From positions 1 to 39,623 of the forward strand of contig JBOFLG010000250.1 of NCBI GenBank assembly GCA_051657745.1: 39,623 nt of DNA, given 5' to 3'. A model generated the notes under the pieces. The model saw only the letters and a list, made by a program, of their open reading frames with translations, had not been told where the DNA came from and did no database searches. Within the stretch, counting starts at the first letter, position 1. Every line of letters starts with the position of its first letter. Of the stretch, positions 1-8,044 are shown piece by piece. The translations under genes and the position numbers were made by a program. The DNA is from JBOFLG01 sp051657745 (lineage in GTDB: Bacteria; Actinomycetota; Actinomycetes; Actinomycetales; Dermatophilaceae).

Positions 1-72
1 GCAGCGCGCCGGGCTGCGGCAGCGCGCCGGGCTGCGGCAGCGCGCCGGGCTGCGGCAGCGCGCCGGGCCGGG
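1..72 (-). repeat. 18-bp in-frame tandem repeat in hydrolase gene
   Basis: Three perfect copies and one slightly diverged copy of GCAGCGCGCCGGGCTGCG occupy 1-18, 19-36, 37-54 and 55-72. The copies are in frame and encode PQPGAL on the minus strand. The array continues to the window edge, so the copy number is unknown. Because 18 is a multiple of three, changes in copy number would alter a loop length without breaking the frame. Confidence 0.95.
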
Positions 73-358
73 GCAGCGTGGCGAGCACTGCCAGCCACGC
101 CTCGTCGAGCGCGGGCGGTCGCGGCCCGACCCGTGTGCCGGCCACCCGCCACGGCTGGTCGACCAGGTCGACGGCCCACCCGGCCCTGACCGCGGCATCC
201 CGCACCGCGAGCACGTCGAGAGTCCACCGCAGGCCACCAGCGCCGTGACCAAGTACCAGCCATCCACACGGAGCACCGGCCGGCCCAGCCGACGTGACCC
301 GCGCCGGGCCGTGCGGGGTGTCGACCAGCCACGCCCGCGCTCCGTCGGCGGACGTCAT
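1..358 (-). CDS. Alpha/beta hydrolase, KANL3/TEX30-like, 3' part cut by window edge
   Basis: Starts at ATG 358 on the minus strand and runs off the window; 119 residues are visible. The N-terminal half has LVLGHGAGG (about residues 34-42), the oxyanion-side loop of the KANL3/TEX30 dienelactone-hydrolase-like family, then VDQPWRVAG and PPALDEAW, also typical of that family. The nucleophile motif (GGRSxGA in the family) lies beyond the window, so catalysis cannot be checked. The start overlaps the stop of the upstream SRAP gene as ATGA, so the two are probably translationally coupled. The last visible residues are a tandem PQPGAL repeat. Substrate is unknown; function beyond 'hydrolase' is inference. 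Confidence 0.75.
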   Translation of the reverse strand, partial: MTSADGARAWLVDTPHGPARVTSAGPAGAPCGWLVLGHGAGGLRWTLDVLAVRDAAVRAGWAVDLVDQPWRVAGTRVGPRPPALDEAWLAVLATLPRPGALPQPGALPQPGALPQPGAL

Positions 359-1308
359 CCGGTTACCTCGTCCTCCGGTGGCGCCGGGTCACACAACTGC
401 GGCCCATGTGACCGAACGTTCCCGACCGCCCGCGACACCGGGTAGGCGGTGAAGCGGCCGGGCGGATGCGGCTCGAGGAGGTCGAGGATGCCGGCCGCGC
501 CAGTCTCGGGGTCGAGCCAGCGGGCCCAACTGCCCGGGTCGAGCACCACCGGCTGGCGGTGGTGGACGCGATCGAGACCGGGCTCCGCCGGACCGGTGAG
601 CACGGTGAAGGTGGCGAGCCAGGCCATCGGGTCGCCGGCGTCGGGGACGGCCGGGTCGCGCCAGAACTCGTACAGACCGGCCATGGCCACGGTGCGGCCA
701 TCGGCCCGGGTGGTGAAGAACGGCTGGCGACGGGCCTTCCCCGTGGCGTCGAGCGCGGTCGGGGACACCTGCCACTCGTACCACCCGCGAGCCGGCACCA
801 GGCAGCGCCGCGAGGCGAGCGCCCGCGCGAACGCCGGTTTGTCGGCTACCGACTCGACCCGGGCGTTGATCATCCGGGCCGCGCCGGAGGCGTTCTTCGA
901 CCACCTCGGCACCAGCCCCCAGGTGAGCAGCCGCAGCTGCCGGCGGGCGGCTGCGTCCGGTCTGACGCGGCCGACTGGCCCGCCGGCGACAGGCCCACCG
1001 GCGACCGGTGCGTCGCGGCCGACCGACCCGTTGGCGACAGGTGCGTCGGCGACCGGCGCGGCGGCGACCGGGGTGTCGAGGACGTCTGCGACCGGGGTGT
1101 CGCGGCCGTCGCGCGGAGCCCGCGGAGCGCGGGCCAGCACCACCAGCGCCTGCTTGGTGGGTGCCACGTTGTAGTCGGGGCGCCCCGGCGGCGGCTCCTG
1201 CGGGGCGGCCAACACGCTGCGCCCGACCTCCCCCGTGCGGTCGTCGATGACGTCGAACTCATTGACGAGTTCAGCGACGTCGGCCGTCGCCGCGTACCGG
1301 CCACACAT
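355..1308 (-). CDS. SRAP-domain (HMCES/YedK-type) abasic-site DNA-protein crosslink protein
   Basis: 317 residues starting MCGRYA; Cys2 becomes the N-terminal nucleophile that forms a thiazolidine crosslink with abasic sites in single-stranded DNA. Other family residues are present: Asn47 in YNVAPT, the NARVES segment with Glu152, WGLVPRW (130-136), GWYEW (175-179) and His249 in HHRQP, where the family usually has HxRMP. The protein is longer than the usual 220-260 residues because residues about 66-115 are a low-complexity Ala/Pro/Val insertion built from imperfect 15-nt repeats (APVAD, APVAN, APVAG, GPVAG). It is the first gene of a two-gene unit with the hydrolase. A leaderless promoter is predicted just upstream. 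Confidence 0.92.
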   Translation of the reverse strand: MCGRYAATADVAELVNEFDVIDDRTGEVGRSVLAAPQEPPPGRPDYNVAPTKQALVVLARAPRAPRDGRDTPVADVLDTPVAAAPVADAPVANGSVGRDAPVAGGPVAGGPVGRVRPDAAARRQLRLLTWGLVPRWSKNASGAARMINARVESVADKPAFARALASRRCLVPARGWYEWQVSPTALDATGKARRQPFFTTRADGRTVAMAGLYEFWRDPAVPDAGDPMAWLATFTVLTGPAEPGLDRVHHRQPVVLDPGSWARWLDPETGAAGILDLLEPHPPGRFTAYPVSRAVGNVRSHGPQLCDPAPPEDEVTG

Positions 1309-1326
1309 GTGCTCAGGCTACTGAGC
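1309..1326 (-). promoter_or_regulatory. Leaderless -10 box inside a perfect inverted repeat, SRAP gene
   Basis: On the minus strand TAGCCT (1320-1315) is followed by six bases and then the ATG at 1308, the spacing expected of a leaderless actinobacterial transcript. The box is embedded in a perfect inverted repeat, GCTCAG-GCTA-CTGAGC (1311-1326). A repressor bound there would cover the -10 region. It does not match the GAAC-N4-GTTC core of actinobacterial LexA boxes. The operator role is inference. Confidence 0.5.
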
Positions 1327-1342
1327 CAGCGACCTGAGCAAC

Positions 1343-1388
1343 TACGGTAGAGGTCCGTTCGCCGTCCGTACCGACCTCTCTCGAGGAG
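1343..1388 (+). promoter_or_regulatory. Putative -10 and ribosome-binding site before aroA
   Basis: TACGGT at 1343-1348 fits an actinobacterial -10 box and would start RNA near 1355. No convincing -35 is visible. GAGGAG at 1383-1388 is a strong ribosome-binding site, but it serves the ATG at 1393, which opens a short upstream ORF rather than aroA. Confidence 0.4.
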
Positions 1389-1392
1389 CACG

Positions 1393-1488
1393 ATGACCAG
1401 CACCCGCCGCGAGGCCCGGCATGACGCACCCCGCGCCTGCCGCGAGGCCCGGCTCGCCGCGGCCCGGGCCCAGCATGCCCACAACTGA
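1393..1488 (+). CDS. Possible 31-residue upstream ORF overlapping aroA start
   Basis: ATG 1393 has the best ribosome-binding site in the aroA leader (GAGGAG, spacing four). It opens a 31-codon Arg/Ala-rich frame that ends at TGA 1486-1488, eleven bases after the likely aroA ATG at 1475. Nothing like it is known to me. It could be a coupling ORF that delivers ribosomes to the weakly signalled aroA start, or the ribosome-binding site could simply be shared. GC-rich third positions do not discriminate here because both frames are GC-rich. Confidence 0.35.
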   Translation: MTSTRREARHDAPRACREARLAAARAQHAHN

Positions 1489-2791
1489 CCTCGCCGCCGC
1501 TGCCCCGGCTGCGGATTGGGCCGCCCCGGCCGCCGCCGGCCCGGTCGACGCCACCGTCGCGCTCCCGGGCAGTAAGTCGCTGACCAACCGGTACCTCGTG
1601 CTTGCGGCACTCGCCGCGGATACCTCACGGCTGCGGATGCCGCTTCGCTCGCGCGACACCCACCTGATGGCCGGCGCGCTCCGCACGCTCGGCGTGGTGG
1701 TCGATGATGTCGATGGCGGCGACTGGCTGGTCACTCCCGCGGCCCTGGTCGGCGGAACTGAGGTCGACTGCGGGTTGGCCGGCAACGTGATGCGGTTCGT
1801 GCCACCGGTGGCGGCCTTGGCGACCGGCGAGGTGCGGTTCGACGGCGACTCGCACGCCCGGGTGCGGCCGATGGCACCGCTCCTGGGGGCACTTCGCGCG
1901 CTTGGCATCGACCTCGATGATGGCGGCCAGGGCACGCTGCCGTTCACCGTGCGCGGGCGGGGGGCTGTCACGGGGGGAGCGGTCACGCTTGACGCGTCGG
2001 CGTCATCCCAGTTCGTGTCGGGGCTGCTGCTCTCCGGTGCCCGGTTCGACGACGGGGTCACCGTGCACCACAACGGAACGACGCTGCCGAGCCTGCCGCA
2101 CATCGAGATGACCGTCGAGACCCTGCGCGATGCCGGTGTCGTCATCGACGACTCCGACCCACACACCTGGCGAGTCGAGCCGAGCGAGGTCAACGCCCTC
2201 GACGTGCAGATCGAGCCCGACCTCTCCGGCGCGGCCCCGTTCGTCGCGGCGGCGCTGGTCGCCGGCGGACGGGTGCACGTGCCTGGCTGGCCGCAGTACA
2301 CCACGCAGGGCGGCGACTTCATCCGCGAGGTGCTCGACATGATGGGTGCCGACATCGTGCTCAACCGCGACGGGCTCACCGTGACCGGCACCGGCCGGCC
2401 GGCCGGCGTCGATGTCGATCTGCACGACTCCAGCGAACTCACCCCGGTGGTGGCCGCGCTCTGCGCGCTGGCCGACTCCCCCAGCGTCATCCGCGGGGTG
2501 GCGCACATCCGGGGCCACGAGACTGACCGGCTCGCGGCCCTGCGCACCGAGCTCACCGCCCTCGGCGCCCACGTCACCGAGACCGACGACGGGCTCCACA
2601 TCCAGCCGAAACCGCTGCACGGCAGTCGGTTTCGCACCTATGCCGACCATCGGATGGTGATGGCCGCGGCCCTGGTCGGGTTGGCAGTCCCCGGGGTGGT
2701 CGTCGAGGACGTCGGGGCGGTAGCCAAGACGATGCCCGACTTCACCACGCTGTGGAGCCAGCTGCTCGACCCGGCGGCCGTCGACCACTGA
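1475..2791 (+). CDS. aroA: 3-phosphoshikimate 1-carboxyvinyltransferase (EPSP synthase)
   Basis: 438 residues from ATG 1475; an in-frame ATG at 1421 would add 18 Pro-rich residues without a ribosome-binding site. The enzyme transfers enolpyruvyl from PEP to shikimate-3-phosphate in aromatic amino-acid synthesis (cytosol). Signatures are LPGSKSLTNRYLVLAALA near the N-terminus, the SSQFVSGLLLSGA segment, TLPSLPHIEMT, RGHETDRL, and DHRMVMAAAL near the C-terminus. In the PEP/glyphosate loop it reads LAGNVMRFVPP; residue 104 is Asn (codon AAC 1784-1786), where I expect Thr (GTVMRF) in relatives. The stop overlaps the rsgA start as TGATG, so the genes are coupled. Confidence 0.97.
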   Translation: MPTTDLAAAAPAADWAAPAAAGPVDATVALPGSKSLTNRYLVLAALAADTSRLRMPLRSRDTHLMAGALRTLGVVVDDVDGGDWLVTPAALVGGTEVDCGLAGNVMRFVPPVAALATGEVRFDGDSHARVRPMAPLLGALRALGIDLDDGGQGTLPFTVRGRGAVTGGAVTLDASASSQFVSGLLLSGARFDDGVTVHHNGTTLPSLPHIEMTVETLRDAGVVIDDSDPHTWRVEPSEVNALDVQIEPDLSGAAPFVAAALVAGGRVHVPGWPQYTTQGGDFIREVLDMMGADIVLNRDGLTVTGTGRPAGVDVDLHDSSELTPVVAALCALADSPSVIRGVAHIRGHETDRLAALRTELTALGAHVTETDDGLHIQPKPLHGSRFRTYADHRMVMAAALVGLAVPGVVVEDVGAVAKTMPDFTTLWSQLLDPAAVDH

Positions 2792-3813
2792 TGGTGAGGC
2801 CGACCCGCGACTACGACGAGGATGACGTACGGGTGCGGCCACACCGTCGTGGTTCGCGGCCGCGCAGCAAGGAGCGGCCCGCCCATGCCGACGCGGTCGC
2901 CGCACTGGTGACCACGGTCGACCGGGGCCGGTACACCACCCTGGTCGAGGACGGCGAGTCCAGCCGGCCGGTGGTCGCGATGCGAGCCCGAGAGTTGGGA
3001 CGCAAAGGCATCGTCGTCGGCGACGAGGTGCGCCTAGTCGGGGACACCAGTGGTGCTGCCGGGAGCCTGGCCCGGGTGGTGCGCGTTGCCCCGCGCACCA
3101 CCACGCTGCGGCGCACCGCCGACGACACCGACCCGGTCGAGCGGGTGGTCGTGGCCAACGCCGACCAACTGGTGGTCGTAGCGGCCCTGGTCGACCCCGA
3201 GCCGCGGCCTCGGCTCATCGACCGCTGCCTCGTCGCGGCCTACGACGCCGGCATGGATCCGCTGCTGGTCCTCACCAAGGCCGACCTCATCGACCCGGCC
3301 CCGTTCCTCCGTGCCTACGCCCCACTCTCGGTGCCACACGTGGTGACGGCACGGTCGGCATCCGGCATCGTCGGGCTCGAGGCCCTGCGCGACGCGCTGA
3401 CCGACCGAGTCAGCGTGCTGGTCGGGCATTCCGGCGTCGGCAAGTCCACGCTGGTCAATGCGCTCGTGCCGGATGCCGGCCGCGCCACCGGGCGAGTCAA
3501 CGAGGTCACCGGACGCGGTCGGCACACCTCGACCTCGGCGGTGGCGTTGGCGCTGCCGCACGGCGGCCGGGTGATCGACACCCCGGGCGTGCGTTCGTTC
3601 GGGCTCGCGCACGTCGACCTCGCCCGGATCGTGCACCACTTTCCCGACCTCGAGCCGGGGTCCGCACAGTGCCCCCGTGGCTGTACCCACGACGAAGTGG
3701 AGTGCGGCCTCGACGCGTGGGTGGCCAGCGGCGCAGCCGGGTCGCCCGGCCCGGCCCGGCTGGAGTCGCTCCGCCGCCTGCTGCGGGCCCGGTCACACAC
3801 CTCCGGCGACTGA
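2791..3813 (+). CDS. rsgA: Ribosome small subunit-dependent GTPase A
   Basis: 340 residues from ATG 2791, whose A is the last base of the aroA stop; a start at 2752 inside aroA is possible but unlikely. This circularly permuted GTPase checks late 30S subunit assembly. The G motifs appear in permuted order: TKADL (G4), then GHSGVGKSTLVN (P-loop), the GRHTSTS switch and DTPGVRSFG (G3). The C-terminal zinc-binding segment CPRGCTHDEVEC follows. An N-terminal OB-fold comes before them. It forms an operon with aroA, a pairing common in Actinobacteria. The gene ends before a repeat-rich spacer and faces the convergent opp operon. Confidence 0.95.
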   Translation: MVRPTRDYDEDDVRVRPHRRGSRPRSKERPAHADAVAALVTTVDRGRYTTLVEDGESSRPVVAMRARELGRKGIVVGDEVRLVGDTSGAAGSLARVVRVAPRTTTLRRTADDTDPVERVVVANADQLVVVAALVDPEPRPRLIDRCLVAAYDAGMDPLLVLTKADLIDPAPFLRAYAPLSVPHVVTARSASGIVGLEALRDALTDRVSVLVGHSGVGKSTLVNALVPDAGRATGRVNEVTGRGRHTSTSAVALALPHGGRVIDTPGVRSFGLAHVDLARIVHHFPDLEPGSAQCPRGCTHDEVECGLDAWVASGAAGSPGPARLESLRRLLRARSHTSGD

Positions 3814-3830
3814 GGCGTGCGGCGCCGGGC

Positions 3831-3899
3831 CGGATGTCGGGCATCCCGACCGAGCGGATGTCGGGCATCCCGACCGGGCGGATGCCGGGCGTCAGGCCG
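3831..3899. repeat. 24-bp tandem repeat forming hairpins between rsgA and oppF
   Basis: Two 24-bp copies (3831-3854 and 3855-3878) differ at one base, and a degenerate third copy begins at 3879 and runs into the end of oppF. Each full copy contains a perfect hairpin, GTCGGG-CAT-CCCGAC (3836-3850 and 3860-3874). The site lies between convergent genes and could act as a bidirectional terminator. No T-tract is present, so that role is inference. Confidence 0.7.
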
Positions 3900-5007
3900 T
3901 CGTGCGCGGCGGGTCGTCGCCGAGCGCCTCCGCCGGCAGCACGTCATCCCGCACGGCGGTGTCGACGAAGCGGGTATCAGGCTCGACCTCGGTGACATCG
4001 ACGGTCTCGACCACGACGCGAGGCTCGGCGAAGTGACAGGCCGACGCGTGGTCGCCGCGGCCGTCGGGGCGTAGCACCAACTGCGGCTCCTCGGTACGGC
4101 ATCGGTCCTGGACCCTCCAGCACCGGGTGTGGAACCGGCATCCGCTCGGGGGCTTCGCTGGTGACGGGACGTCCCCGACCAGCACGATCTGCTCGCGCTG
4201 CCCGCGGAGCGTGGGGTCCGGCACCGGCACCGCGGAGAGCAGCGCCTGGGTGTACGGGTGCGTGGGGCGCGCGTACACCTCATCCTCGGTCCCGAGCTCG
4301 GCCATCCGTCCGAGGTACATCACCGCGACCCGGTCGGAGATGTGCCGCACCACGGACAGGTCGTGCGCGATGAACACGTACGCCAGACCGAGCTCGTCCT
4401 GCAGCTTCTCCATCAGATTGATGACCTGGGCCTGCACCGAGACGTCGAGTGCCGAGACCGGCTCGTCGCAGATCAGCACGCTCGGGTTGAGTGCGATGCC
4501 GCGCGCGATGCCGATGCGTTGGCGCTGGCCGCCGCTGAACTGGTGGGGGTAGCGGTTGATGTGCTCGGGGTTGAGGCCGACAAGGTCGAGCAGCTCCTGC
4601 ACCCGCCGGCGCCGGCCAGCCTTCGGCACGACGTCGGCATGGATCTCGAACGGCTCACCGACGATGTCCCCGACCGTCATCCGCGGGTTCAGCGAGGTGT
4701 ATGGGTCCTGGAACACGATCTGGATGTCGCGGCGCAGCCGGCGCAGTTCGCTCCCGGAGGCTCGCGACCAGTCCGTGCCCTGGAAGGTGATGGTGCCGGC
4801 GGTGGGGCTCTCGAGGCGCATCAGCAGCCGACCGAGCGTGGACTTGCCGCACCCGGACTCGCCGACGATGCCCAACGTCTCCCCGTGGTGCAGGTCGAAA
4901 CTCACTCCGTCGACCGCCTTGACCTGCCCCACCGCGCGCCGCATCACCCCGCGCCGGATCGGGTAGTGCTTGACCAGGCCCTGGGCGCTGAGGATGACCT
5001 CAGGCAT
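3892..5007 (-). CDS. oppF: Oligopeptide/dipeptide ABC transporter ATP-binding protein (OppF/DppF type)
   Basis: 371 residues. It hydrolyses ATP to power peptide import, pairing with the neighbouring OppD subunit on the inner face of the membrane. Visible motifs are Walker A GESGCGKST, signature SGGQRQRIG, Walker B LICDEPVSALD and the switch His in FIAHDLS. The C-terminal oligopeptide-binding-type extension has the usual Cys-containing segment (CRFHTRCWRVQDRC). The start overlaps the oppD stop by eight bases. The last about 45 residues (acidic, after the HASACHF segment) are longer than usual. Last gene of the oppABCDF set; substrate unknown. The symbol is by family, not proven orthology. Confidence 0.92.
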   Translation of the reverse strand: MPEVILSAQGLVKHYPIRRGVMRRAVGQVKAVDGVSFDLHHGETLGIVGESGCGKSTLGRLLMRLESPTAGTITFQGTDWSRASGSELRRLRRDIQIVFQDPYTSLNPRMTVGDIVGEPFEIHADVVPKAGRRRRVQELLDLVGLNPEHINRYPHQFSGGQRQRIGIARGIALNPSVLICDEPVSALDVSVQAQVINLMEKLQDELGLAYVFIAHDLSVVRHISDRVAVMYLGRMAELGTEDEVYARPTHPYTQALLSAVPVPDPTLRGQREQIVLVGDVPSPAKPPSGCRFHTRCWRVQDRCRTEEPQLVLRPDGRGDHASACHFAEPRVVVETVDVTEVEPDTRFVDTAVRDDVLPAEALGDDPPRTTA

Positions 5008-6043
5008 CGAGCACCTCCTCGGCGAGGTGGCAGGCCGAATGCCGACCGGGCCGGACCTCGCGCAGTGGCGGCAGCACGGTGCGGCAGACGTCCTGCGCCA
5101 TCCGGCACCGTGGATTGAACGCGCACCCGTCCGGGATCCGCATCAGGTTGGGCGGCAGGCCACCGATCGCGGCGAGGGTCTGACCCTTCTGGTCCAGGCG
5201 CGGGATGGACTCGAGTAACCCGCGGGTGTACGGGTGGCTTGGGGCGGCATAGAGGTCGTACGCGCTGGCGGTCTCGACCAGCCGGCCGGCGTACATCACC
5301 GCGATCCGGTCGGCGACGTCGGCGACCACACCGAGGTCGTGCGTGATGAGGATGAGCCCCATCTGACGCTCGTCCTGCAGTTCCTTCAGCAGGGCCATGA
5401 TCTGCGCCTGCACCGTGACGTCGAGCGCGGTGGTCGGCTCGTCGGCGATCAGGACCGCCGGGTCGAGGGCGATGGCCATGGCGATCATGATGCGCTGCCG
5501 CATCCCACCCGAGAACTGGTGCGGGTAGGCGCGAACCCGCTCCCGGGCCGCCGGGATCTGCACCCGCTCCATCAACCGCACCGCCTGCTCCAGCGCGTCG
5601 CTCTTGGTCATCCCGCGGTGCGTGCGGAACATCTCGGCGATCTGCCAGCCCACCGGAAAGACCGGGTTAAGCGCCGACAACGCATCCTGGAAGATCATCG
5701 ACACTTCCGGGCCGCGGGTGCGGCGGCGCTGCTCCGGGGGCATCGTCAGCAGGTCGTGGCCGCAGTACCGGATTCGGCCGTCGGGGATGACGGCCGGTGG
5801 CATGTCGAGGATGCCCATGATCGCCTGGGCGGTGACCGATTTGCCCGACCCGGACTCGCCGAGGATGGCCAGCGACTCACCCTGGTGCAGCTCGAAGGAC
5901 ACGCCGTTGATGGCGGTGGCGACTCCGTCCGCGGTGCGGAACTCGACGTGCAGGTCCTCGACCTCGAGCAGGACGCCATCCTGCGGGGTATAGGTGACCC
6001 GGCCCGCGGAGGCGGCGGTCGGCACGGTCGGTGTCGTGGTCAT
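5000..6043 (-). CDS. oppD: Oligopeptide/dipeptide ABC transporter ATP-binding protein (OppD/DppD type)
   Basis: 347 residues from ATG 6043; a longer open frame reaching 6814 is a shadow inside oppC. Motifs: Walker A GESGSGKSVTAQ, signature SGGMRQRIMIA, Walker B LIADEPTTALD, switch His in LITHDLGVV, and the C-terminal Cys-rich GCAFNPRCRMAQDVC typical of OppD/DppD. The N-terminal about 25 residues are a Thr/Ala/Pro-rich tail. It lies 11 bp downstream of oppC and overlaps oppF by eight bases, so it is co-translated with both. It partners OppF as the nucleotide-binding heterodimer. Confidence 0.93.
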   Translation of the reverse strand: MTTTPTVPTAASAGRVTYTPQDGVLLEVEDLHVEFRTADGVATAINGVSFELHQGESLAILGESGSGKSVTAQAIMGILDMPPAVIPDGRIRYCGHDLLTMPPEQRRRTRGPEVSMIFQDALSALNPVFPVGWQIAEMFRTHRGMTKSDALEQAVRLMERVQIPAARERVRAYPHQFSGGMRQRIMIAMAIALDPAVLIADEPTTALDVTVQAQIMALLKELQDERQMGLILITHDLGVVADVADRIAVMYAGRLVETASAYDLYAAPSHPYTRGLLESIPRLDQKGQTLAAIGGLPPNLMRIPDGCAFNPRCRMAQDVCRTVLPPLREVRPGRHSACHLAEEVLDA

Positions 6044-6054
6044 GCGTCCTCCGG

Positions 6055-6981
6055 TCAGCGGTTCTTCGGGTCGAGGGCGTCGCGCACGACGTCTCCGAGC
6101 AAGATGAAGGCGAGCACTGCCAGCGACAGGAACAGACTGGGGAAGAACAGCATGTGCGGCGCGGCGCGCATGCCGACGATCGCCCCGCTGATGTCCACCC
6201 CCCACGACACCGTGGGCGGCTGGAGGCCGATGCCGAGATAACTGAGCGTGGCCTCGGCCGCGATGGCGGCGCCGAAGTTGATTGTGGACACCACGATCAC
6301 CGGCGCCAGGGCGTTGGGCAGGATGTGTGAGCGCACCACCCGCCACGGTCCGGCCCCCAGGGCCCGAGCGGCCTGCACATAGTCGTTGGGCTTGACCTGG
6401 ATGACGCTGCTGCGCATCAGCCGGGCGATGCTCGGCCAGGCGAGCGTCACCAGGGCCAGCACCACCTTGAGCACCACCAGGAGGTAGTTCGCGGTCTGCG
6501 GCAGCGAGACCAGCACGACGATCGACCCGAGCAGGACGGGGATGGCGAAGAACACGTCGCCGATGCGCGACAGGACGGTGTCCCAGACGCCGCCGAGGTA
6601 GCCGGAGATCACCCCGACCAGGCCCCCTACGAGGAGCGTGCCGGCCGTGGCGAACAGCCCGACCAGGATCGACGCCCGGGCACCGTGGATGCACCGCGCG
6701 TAGATGTCGTAGCCCTGGATGTCGCGCCCAAACCAGGTGCCGTCGCCGGGCCGCGACCGGGCCTCGCGGAGCACGGCGGCGGTCGGGTCGGCGCTGGTGA
6801 ACAGGCCGGGCCACACCGCCATCAGCGTGAACACGGCGATCATCACCGCCGACACCCAGAACAGCGGGTTCCGCCGCATTGCGCGCCAGGCGTCGGAGGC
6901 CAGCGAGCGCTCCTCGCCCGCGCCCCCAGGGCCGGGCCCACCGGCGGTAGCCGAGATCTCAGCGGCGGCGGCGTCAGTCAT
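6055..6981 (-). CDS. oppC: Oligopeptide/dipeptide ABC transporter permease (OppC/DppC type)
   Basis: 308 residues. It has a cytoplasmic N-terminus ending in AWRAMRRNPLFW, a first membrane helix (about 38-60), an extracytoplasmic loop, and then five further helices. The permease coupling loop is the EAA-like segment around AARALGAGPWRVVRSHILPNALAP. The family-typical start of the transport domain (HGARASILVGLFAT) is present. It overlaps oppB by eight bases. Together with OppB it forms the membrane channel for imported peptides. Confidence 0.93.
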   Translation of the reverse strand: MTDAAAAEISATAGGPGPGGAGEERSLASDAWRAMRRNPLFWVSAVMIAVFTLMAVWPGLFTSADPTAAVLREARSRPGDGTWFGRDIQGYDIYARCIHGARASILVGLFATAGTLLVGGLVGVISGYLGGVWDTVLSRIGDVFFAIPVLLGSIVVLVSLPQTANYLLVVLKVVLALVTLAWPSIARLMRSSVIQVKPNDYVQAARALGAGPWRVVRSHILPNALAPVIVVSTINFGAAIAAEATLSYLGIGLQPPTVSWGVDISGAIVGMRAAPHMLFFPSLFLSLAVLAFILLGDVVRDALDPKNR

Positions 6982-7912
6982 GGCTGATCCTCGGGTCGAG
7001 CAGACCGTAGAGCAGGTCGACGAGCAGGTTGACGAGCAGATAGACGATGACCAACACCGTCACCGCACCGATCACCGAAACATTCTCCCGAGCGCGGATC
7101 GAACGGAAGATGTACCCGCCGACGCCGGGGATGTTGAAGATGCTCTCGGTGACGATGGCGCCACCGAGCAGCGTGCCGAAATCGAAGCCGATATAGGTGA
7201 CCACCGGGATCAGCGAGTTGCGCAGGGCATGCAGACCAACCGCGCGGCGCCGGGTGAGGCCCTTGGCCACCGCGGTACGCACATAGTCGGCCCGGAGATT
7301 CTCGACGAGACTCGTGCGGGTCAGCCGGGCGACATAGGCCACCGAGAGCGACCCGAGTACGACCGCCGGGAGCGCGAGCTGCTGAATTCGGTTGCCGTCG
7401 ATGTCGAAGGTGATCGGCACCTCGAAGCCCAGAAACTGACGAACGCCGATGAAGTACTGCGCCGACCCGCCGAGCACGAACACCGGGATGGAAATCAGCA
7501 CAAGCGTGGACACCAGCACGAGGTTGTCGAGGAAGCCATCCTTGCGTACCGCAGTGAGTACACCGGCCAGGATGCCGATGACGGCCTCGATGCCGATCGC
7601 CATTAGCGTCAGCTGGGCGGTGATCGGGTACCGCTCCGCGAGTTGCTCGCTGACCTGGATGCCCTGGTAGGTCTCGCCGAGGTCGCCTTGCACGAGGTTC
7701 ACCAGGTAGGCGCCGTACTGCTGGTACCACGGGTCATTGAGGTTGTACCGCTCGCGGAACTCCGCGGCATAGGCCGGCTGGCAGGGCCGCTCGCCACACT
7801 TCCCGGCCAGCGGGTCACCGGGGAGCGAGAAGACCATGATGAAGATGAGAAACGTCGACCCGAGGAGCACCGGGATCATCTGCAGCAGTCGCCGAAGGAT
7901 GTAGGTTCCCAC
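6974..7912 (-). CDS. oppB: Oligopeptide/dipeptide ABC transporter permease (OppB/DppB type)
   Basis: 312 residues beginning MGTYILRRLLQMIPVLLG, the classic OppB/DppB N-terminus with its first membrane helix. The loop has the FSLPGDPLAG variant of the family PGDP motif. The EAA-like coupling loop is TAVAKGLTRRRAVGLHALRNSLIP, and the C-terminal helices end in VYLLVNLLVDLLYGLLDPR. It overlaps oppC. A 239-bp spacer with a stable stem separates it from oppA upstream, which probably lowers permease expression relative to the binding protein. Confidence 0.93.
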   Translation of the reverse strand: MGTYILRRLLQMIPVLLGSTFLIFIMVFSLPGDPLAGKCGERPCQPAYAAEFRERYNLNDPWYQQYGAYLVNLVQGDLGETYQGIQVSEQLAERYPITAQLTLMAIGIEAVIGILAGVLTAVRKDGFLDNLVLVSTLVLISIPVFVLGGSAQYFIGVRQFLGFEVPITFDIDGNRIQQLALPAVVLGSLSVAYVARLTRTSLVENLRADYVRTAVAKGLTRRRAVGLHALRNSLIPVVTYIGFDFGTLLGGAIVTESIFNIPGVGGYIFRSIRARENVSVIGAVTVLVIVYLLVNLLVDLLYGLLDPRISHD

Positions 7913-8044
7913 GTCACCTCCCTGTCTCTCTGCGACCGCCGGGGTACCTTTCCGGCGCCGTGGTGGTGTCGGCTCGAACCTAGACGAATCCGGTCTGCGC
8001 GGCTACAGCCACAACATCATTCGTTGGCGGCGATCATGGTGCCG

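Noticed and set aside
466..1350. Long plus-strand open frame over the SRAP gene
   Set aside because: It is the complement of a well-supported SRAP coding region and has no recognisable domain or ribosome site; a GC-rich shadow.
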